From Archangium sp. (lineage in GTDB: Bacteria; Myxococcota; Myxococcia; Myxococcales; Myxococcaceae), in contig JAEUJR010000758.1 of assembly GCA_016793585.1 (NCBI GenBank), positions 1-9,702 of the forward strand: a DNA stretch of 9,702 nt. The letters are read 5' to 3'. The position numbers and the translations under genes are program-made. The notes beneath the pieces are model-generated. The model was not told where the DNA came from. It did no database searches and was given only the letters and a program-made list of their open reading frames with translations. Positions 5,696-9,702 of the stretch are shown here, piece by piece. Within the stretch, counting starts at the first letter, position 1. Every line of letters starts with the position of its first letter.

Positions 5696-8600
5696 GCCGG
5701 TCGCGCTTCCTCCGCCAGTCGCGGATCCGCCCGCCGCAGAACCACCTGCTGTCGCGCTGCCTCCAGCGGCCGCGGTGCCTCCCGCCGCAGATCCTCCCGC
5801 CGTCGCGCTGCCTCCCGCGACCGCGGATCCACCTGCCGTCGCGCTCCCTCCGCCGACCGCGGATCCACCTGCCGTCGCGCTCCCTCCCGCGACCGCGGAT
5901 CCACCTGCCGTCGCGCTTCCTCCCGCGACCGCGGATCCACCTGCCGTCGCGCTTCCTCCAGCGACCGCGGATCCACCTGCCGTCGCGCTTCCTCCTGCGA
6001 CCGCGGATCCACCTGCCGTCGCGCTTCCTCCCGCGACCGCGGATCCACCTGCTGTCGCGCTTCCTCCTGCGACCGCGGATCCTCCGCCTGCAACTCCACC
6101 ACCCGTCGCACTTCCTCCTGCAGCTCCTCCGCCCGTCGCGCTTCCACCGCCCGCTCCTGCGTCGACGACCTCGACGGTACAGCTCGACGAGCACCCATCT
6201 CCGCTCATCGTGTTGTTGTCGTCGCACTGCTCGGGCCCGTTGATCGTCCCATCACCGCACCGCAGGCCCGGCCCGCTGCACACCGTGTTGCATCGGCCGT
6301 AGCTACCGTTGAGTGCTCCGTCGTCACACGCCTCCGAGCCGTGCACGACACCGTCTCCGCAGTTCATTACCACCGTCGTGAGCGCCGGCCCCAGCGCGAC
6401 CCCGGCAACGCGCGGCTCGACGCTCCACACGCCACCAGCACCCGGCGTGTACGTCACGTCATACGTTCCATCCTGCCGGTCGTTGACGAGCGCGGCGGCG
6501 ACCACGCCACCATCCGCTCTGACCACGCCACCAACCACCGAGCCAAACCCACCGCCTCGCATCACGTTCCCGCACGAGTCGCTCGCGCGCAGCCGCAGCG
6601 TCACCGGCGTCGACACCGTCACCAGCGACGCGGGCGGCGTCATCACGCTGCTCGCGCTGCCCGGCCCGTTCGACACCACGCTGATGCCGGTCACGTCGAT
6701 GACGCCGCCATCGACTGCCACCGTGACGCTCGAGCCCTGTGCGCGCAGGCGGTGCGGGTGGTTGGTGGTGAACCCGACGTACAGGGTTCCCGAAGCGAAC
6801 GCCGCCTGCCACTTCGCCGCGTCGACCTCGACCTCGAGGCTGGGTGACACCAGCGCGCCCCCGAGCGGGTCGTGCCATACACGCAGCCACCCCGTCGGCT
6901 GACCGGGGCCTCGCTGGTAGGCGACTCGAACGCGCTGCACCAGGCCACCCGCCAACCCGAACGGCACGCCACACCCGAAGTCGAGCCACGTGCAGCCCGC
7001 GCGATTCACCCACAGCGTGCCGAGCTCGGCGAGCGCATGGTTGGTCGAGTTGGGCAGGTCGAAGCGGCTCATGACCGAGAGGTGGCTCAGGGGCGGATCG
7101 CCCAGGCTCGTCTGCTGCGATGGGTCGAGCTCGAGCGCGAATGAATTCGGCAAGCCCGCGTAGCCGAGGTCATGGCCAGACCACGTGGTGTCGACGAAGA
7201 AGCCACCGTCGGTCACCACCACGTCATCGCGACCGAGGCCCGGCGTCGCGGCGAAGACCAACGCCATGCCGGGCGAGCTCGGGCTGAGCCTCGCCGAGAA
7301 CTCGACCTGAAACCCTTCTGCGGCCACGGGCGACGACAAGAAGACACCGCCGGCGCCGGCGTCGATGGAGGCGGTCGCGCTGAGCAACCGCACGCCTCCG
7401 TCGAGCGGCGAGACGCCCTGGCCCAGCACCGTCAGGTCAGCCGCCGTCACGCTGCGCGCGGGCGCCACACACGCGGGGTCGCGCGCCACTTCGAGCAGCA
7501 GCTCGGGCTCGTGCGCGCCGCGATGCGCGAAGAAGACGTCGAGCGGGTAGCTGCCACCCGGCACCGCGCCGACCTGACTGGCGACGGCGTCGAGCGAGAG
7601 CGCGAACGACGCGCGGCTGTGCACACCGCCGAGGTCGACGACGAGCCGGCCATTCCAGAACACCCACAGGTCGTCGGCCGAGGCGAAGCCCAGGGTGCGG
7701 CCGGGCTGGTACGGCATCGAGTCGTGCAGCTCCCACGTGAAGTTGCGATTGGGCAGCGGCCCGTCGGCGAGCCCCGGCGCGTAGTCCATCGCGTTGAGCG
7801 ACGTCGTCTGAAACCCGAAGACGCCGGGCGTGAGCGTCTCGGTCACCGGCAGCGTCAGCGGCGCGCGCGCGACGACACCACCGTCAGCTCCGACCGCGTC
7901 GCTCCACCACCGCGCGAAGGACGAAGCGGAGGCGACCGTCACCTTCATGCCCGCGGTCAGCTGCGGCTTGCGGCCCGGCCCCAGCGTCGACGCCACCATC
8001 AGCGGCCCATCACCGTTGAAGGCCGCGAAGTCGGGCGCGGTTCGGGAGAAGTCGCGGAAGACGCCCGGGAGCGCCTGTGTCGACGTGACCGTGAACGAGA
8101 TGGTGTTGCAGCAGTTGCCGAGGCTGGTGGCCGTGAGCCCCTGCGCCTGAAAGCAGATGATCGCAGCAGTCTCGGTGTTCGCGCGCCCCCGGGTGAAGTG
8201 GATGCGGGAGGTCGACGTCGCGCCCTGGGTGATGGGCCGGAACTGCGCCGAGTGAGGCAGCACGCTCGAGACGAGCTGCACCTGGTCGGTGGGCGACGTC
8301 GAAGCGGCCGTGACGTCGAAGGCCACCTCGCGCCCGAGCGGAGCGGTGAACGTCTGGCCGCAGCTCGACGGCGTGAACGCCACCGACACCATCGGCTCCA
8401 CCACCTGCAGAGCGAAGTCGAGCGTCGAGACGGTGCCGTCGCTGCCGGTCATCACCACCTGCAGCGCGTGAAGGGCCGTCGTCGTTGGCGTCCACGAGAC
8501 GACGCCGCTGGAGGTGACCGTGAGCCCCGCTGGCTGCGCGACGACCAGCCCCGAAGCCGACGTCGGGGGAATGGAGAAGAGCACCGTGGCGCCGCCACTC

Positions 8601-9136
8601 GTCGTCGCAGGAATGGTGAACGTGTTGAGCTGACCGCGGCTGACGAAGACCCTCGGCAGCAACGAGCTGGTGGGCGACTGCTGAGCGCCGGTGAGCGTCG
8701 CCGCGAGCCGCAGCGACTGACTCGCGTTCCCATCAGCGAGCCCCAGCACGCGACAGCAGTCGGAGAACACCGCCGACGCGGGCAACCCCGAGAGGTTCAC
8801 CGTCACCACCGCCGTGCCCTCGGTGATGATGACGTCGTCTGCGCTGTTGATGGTCTGCACGGTCACCGGAACGGACACGACGGTCGCCGCGCCGCCGTTG
8901 GGGGTGAGCGTCACCGATGGGCCGTTGATGACCTGCCCGATGGTGACGGGTGCATAGAAGCTCGCGCGCAACGAGAGCCGCAGCTTCAAGGTGTAGCGGG
9001 CCTGCGTGGCCGAGACGAACGAGAGGTCACGAGTCCACGTCAGCGCACCTCCGCTCAGGCGAGAGGCCTCGCTGGTGAGTGGAGTCAGGAGGAGCAGCAG
9101 AGCGACGACGGCGGGGGTCATCGAGTGACGACGCAT
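5585..9136 (-). CDS. Large surface protein: fibro-slime, L-type lectin, DUF4215, MYXO-CTERM
   Basis: A secreted surface protein of 1183 residues from the chosen start, probably an adhesin or matrix component. Order: signal peptide (MRRHSMTPAVVALLLLL, cleavage near TSEA/S); beta-rich N-terminal part (about 25-340) with an Ig-like stretch around GVVSWTPTTTALHALQVV and two vicinal-Cys motifs (FSDCCRV, LGNCCNT); a fibro-slime domain (about 358-553) with FRDFSRTAPDF, FTWELHDSMPYQ and DDLWVFWNGRLVVDLGGVHS; an L-type lectin-like domain (about 583-808) with FQVEFSARL, GMALVFA and NSFALELD; a filamin/Ig-like stretch (about 830-920, DGTYDVTYTPGAGG); a Cys-rich DUF4215 double repeat (926-986, CGDGTINGPEQCDDNN); a Gly/Ser/Ala spacer (987-1147); and a MYXO-CTERM-like tail. 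The start is uncertain: ATG at 9175, 9154, 9136 and 9121 are all in frame and none has a strong ribosome site. 9136 puts two Arg directly before the hydrophobic core. An extension to 9319 would run into the divergent gene. Confidence 0.9.
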   Translation of the reverse strand: MRRHSMTPAVVALLLLLTPLTSEASRLSGGALTWTRDLSFVSATQARYTLKLRLSLRASFYAPVTIGQVINGPSVTLTPNGGAATVVSVPVTVQTINSADDVIITEGTAVVTVNLSGLPASAVFSDCCRVLGLADGNASQSLRLAATLTGAQQSPTSSLLPRVFVSRGQLNTFTIPATTSGGATVLFSIPPTSASGLVVAQPAGLTVTSSGVVSWTPTTTALHALQVVMTGSDGTVSTLDFALQVVEPMVSVAFTPSSCGQTFTAPLGREVAFDVTAASTSPTDQVQLVSSVLPHSAQFRPITQGATSTSRIHFTRGRANTETAAIICFQAQGLTATSLGNCCNTISFTVTSTQALPGVFRDFSRTAPDFAAFNGDGPLMVASTLGPGRKPQLTAGMKVTVASASSFARWWSDAVGADGGVVARAPLTLPVTETLTPGVFGFQTTSLNAMDYAPGLADGPLPNRNFTWELHDSMPYQPGRTLGFASADDLWVFWNGRLVVDLGGVHSRASFALSLDAVASQVGAVPGGSYPLDVFFAHRGAHEPELLLEVARDPACVAPARSVTAADLTVLGQGVSPLDGGVRLLSATASIDAGAGGVFLSSPVAAEGFQVEFSARLSPSSPGMALVFAATPGLGRDDVVVTDGGFFVDTTWSGHDLGYAGLPNSFALELDPSQQTSLGDPPLSHLSVMSRFDLPNSTNHALAELGTLWVNRAGCTWLDFGCGVPFGLAGGLVQRVRVAYQRGPGQPTGWLRVWHDPLGGALVSPSLEVEVDAAKWQAAFASGTLYVGFTTNHPHRLRAQGSSVTVAVDGGVIDVTGISVVSNGPGSASSVMTPPASLVTVSTPVTLRLRASDSCGNVMRGGGFGSVVGGVVRADGGVVAAALVNDRQDGTYDVTYTPGAGGVWSVEPRVAGVALGPALTTVVMNCGDGVVHGSEACDDGALNGSYGRCNTVCSGPGLRCGDGTINGPEQCDDNNTMSGDGCSSSCTVEVVDAGAGGGSATGGGAAGGSATGGGVAGGGSAVAGGSATAGGSAVAGGSATAGGSAVAGGSATAGGSAVAGGSATAGGSAVAGGSATAGGSAVAGGSATAGGSAVGGGSATAGGSAVAGGSATAGGSAAGGTAAAGGSATAGGSAAGGSATGGGSATGCGCSNPSTDPSLLLLLASVFGLRRRGRARDTDASTR
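5701..6165 (-). repeat. 36-bp tandem repeat coding the AGGSAVAGGSAT spacer
   Basis: Tandem array in the adhesin gene. Seven 36-bp units run from 5821 to 6072; each begins on the + strand with CCGCGGATCC (5821, 5857, 5893, 5929, 5965, 6001, 6037), and an eighth such start at 6073 leads into a diverged copy. Flanking degenerate copies extend the array to about 5701 and 6165. On the coding strand one unit gives 12 residues, two Ala-Gly-Gly-Ser-Ala blocks ending in Val or Thr. The array encodes the flexible spacer between the DUF4215 part and the MYXO-CTERM tail. Because the unit length is a multiple of 3 and stop-free, several other frames on both strands stay open and look like Pro- or Arg-rich proteins. 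Confidence 0.93.
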
Positions 9137-9238
9137 GTGGAGCGACGCTGCCATGAGTCGGTCAAGCGACTCCATGGTGATTCCGTCGACCCCGGCCGGG
9201 CGCGCGGATGGCCGGGTGGTGTAGCGTTCGCTCCACCT
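9137..9238. promoter_or_regulatory. Divergent gap between the adhesin and lipoprotein genes
   Basis: About 100 bp between the adhesin start (9136, or 9175 if the longer form is used) and the lipoprotein ribosome site. The gap should contain promoters for both. TAGCGT at 9222-9227 is a possible -10 for the lipoprotein gene, but no convincing -35 is seen at the right distance. On the adhesin side no clear promoter was recognised. Confidence 0.35.
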
Positions 9239-9243
9239 GGGGG
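9239..9243 (+). promoter_or_regulatory. Ribosome binding site deciding an ATC start
   Basis: GGGGG, followed by a 5-nt spacer (TTCTC) and then ATC at 9249-9251. The spacing is ideal for initiation at ATC, and the codons after it encode an Arg-containing lipoprotein signal peptide. The only standard start downstream (GTG 9264) has no ribosome site. Confidence 0.5.
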
Positions 9244-9248
9244 TTCTC

Positions 9249-9702
9249 ATCTCTCGACTCGTCGTGGCAGCGGCGTTGGGGCTGGCGCTTGGATGTGGAC
9301 CCAGCCGCACGGAGTGCAATGCCGTGCTCTGCGCTCGCGGCTGCTGCGACTCGTCAGGTGAGTGTCAGACCGGGCTCTCGTCGGAGCAGTGTGGTTGGTC
9401 GGGCAGCGCGTGTCTGGCGTGCGACGGCACGTCTGAGTGCGTGAAAGGCCGCTGTGTTCTTCGCGCTGATGCAGGGGGTGATCAGCGTGACGCGGGCGTT
9501 CCGTTCGATGCGGGTGTTCCGTTCGATGCGGGTGTTCCGTTCGATGCGGGCGTTCCGTTCGATGCGGGCGCTCCGTTCGATGCGGGTGTTCCGTTCGATG
9601 CGGGTGTTCCGTTCGATGCGAGCGTTCCGTTCGATGCGGGCGTTCCGTTCGATGCGGGTGTTCCGTTCGATGCGGGCGCTCCGTTCGACGCGGGCGTTCC
9701 GT
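9249..9702 (+). CDS. Cys-rich lipoprotein with DAGVPF repeats, 3' end missing
   Basis: An exported lipoprotein of at least 151 residues that runs off the right edge. From the ATC at 9249 the N-terminus reads (M)SRLVVAAALGLALGC, a compact lipoprotein signal with one Arg, a hydrophobic core and Cys16 for acylation. A Cys-rich domain follows (about residues 16-70): TECNAVLCARGCCD, GECQTG, EQCGWSG, CLACDG, ECVKGRC, a spacing I associate with myxobacterial lipoproteins. Then comes LRADAGGDQRDAG and an array of DAGVPF hexapeptides to the window end. The frame is open only from 9225 (TAG at 9222-9224) and has no ATG, GTG or TTG before GTG 9264; that codon would give a signal of 10 residues without positive charge. 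ATC after GGGGG is therefore preferred; a base error changing ATG to ATC would look the same. Divergent from the adhesin gene. Function unknown, probably a cell-envelope protein. Confidence 0.75.
   Translation, partial: MSRLVVAAALGLALGCGPSRTECNAVLCARGCCDSSGECQTGLSSEQCGWSGSACLACDGTSECVKGRCVLRADAGGDQRDAGVPFDAGVPFDAGVPFDAGVPFDAGAPFDAGVPFDAGVPFDASVPFDAGVPFDAGVPFDAGAPFDAGVP
9489..9702 (+). repeat. 18-bp tandem repeat coding DAGVPF
   Basis: Eleven complete 18-bp units (starts at 9489, 9507, 9525 and so on to 9669) and a partial twelfth at 9687 that reaches the window edge. The commonest unit is GATGCGGGTGTTCCGTTC. Differences are few: GGC for GGT, units 5 and 11 code DAGAPF, unit 8 codes DASVPF, and the first and last units begin GAC. 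The near-identity at synonymous sites points to recent expansion by slippage or unequal exchange. The total copy number is not visible. Confidence 0.95.

Noticed and set aside
5821..6108. Regularly spaced CCGCGGATCC palindromes as a CRISPR-like array
   Set aside because: There are no unique spacers; the whole 36-bp unit is repeated and codes protein.
5565..6227. In-frame N-terminal extension of the membrane protein gene (Arg/Asp/Gly-rich)
   Set aside because: The extension is the adhesin repeat in another frame; the signal-like leader begins at ATG 5564.
5292..6302. Long + strand frame reading as a Pro-rich protein (PPAVALPPATAD repeats)
   Set aside because: It is the antisense of the 36-bp array in the adhesin gene. 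The - strand frame has signal peptide, domains and MYXO-CTERM tail, while this frame has no recognisable domain outside the repeat.
5489..6847. + strand and - strand Arg/Ser/Cys-rich long frames over the repeat (for example RDRGSTCRRAS)
   Set aside because: Stop-free shadows of the in-frame 36-bp repeat; composition is that of out-of-frame high-GC DNA.
7172..9361. 729-codon + strand frame opposite the adhesin
   Set aside because: Arg/His/Glu-rich shadow without domains; the opposite strand has clear domain matches throughout.

Overview
The window is high-GC DNA with closely packed genes and looks like a chromosomal segment of a myxobacterium (Myxococcota). The main pointers are a fibro-slime/lectin surface protein with a DUF4215-type Cys repeat, a low-complexity Gly/Ser/Ala spacer and a MYXO-CTERM-like tail, and a Cys-rich lipoprotein with an Asp-Ala-Gly-rich repeat. 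No mobile element, tRNA, rRNA or CRISPR array was seen. The genus cannot be named from sequence alone.

Left part (1-1382): the C-terminal bulk of a Fis-type response regulator (RegA/PrrA/ActR-like) enters from the left edge on the + strand. It converges on a LysR-type regulator on the - strand, with a 9-bp gap.

Centre-left (1383-3425): a 97-bp divergent region separates the LysR gene from a tight three-gene + strand unit. The unit holds a DUF6506-like small protein, a radical SAM/SPASM enzyme with a textbook Cx3Cx2C motif and seven auxiliary-cluster cysteines, and a 124-residue protein whose start overlaps the enzyme's stop (ATGA). This last protein is acidic and Pro-rich, carries three VYG(L/A/M)P motifs and ends in one membrane segment. 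The layout fits a peptide- or protein-modifying radical SAM system in which the last gene encodes the substrate. It is the best candidate here for an undescribed system; the chemistry is not known from sequence.

Centre (3426-4706): after a 174-bp gap holding an imperfect inverted repeat comes a POTRA-less Omp85/BamA-like outer-membrane beta-barrel protein. Its stop codon directly abuts the stop codon of the next, convergent gene.

Right part (4707-9702): a - strand pair encodes a large exported myxosortase-type adhesin (fibro-slime, L-type lectin, Ig/filamin-like and DUF4215 segments, a 36-bp minisatellite-coded spacer, MYXO-CTERM tail). Twenty bp downstream of it is a multi-spanning membrane protein with a lipobox-like N-terminus. 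Divergent from the adhesin is a Cys-rich lipoprotein that runs off the right edge. It appears to lack a standard start codon (a likely ATC start behind GGGGG) and carries an 18-bp array coding DAGVPF repeats.
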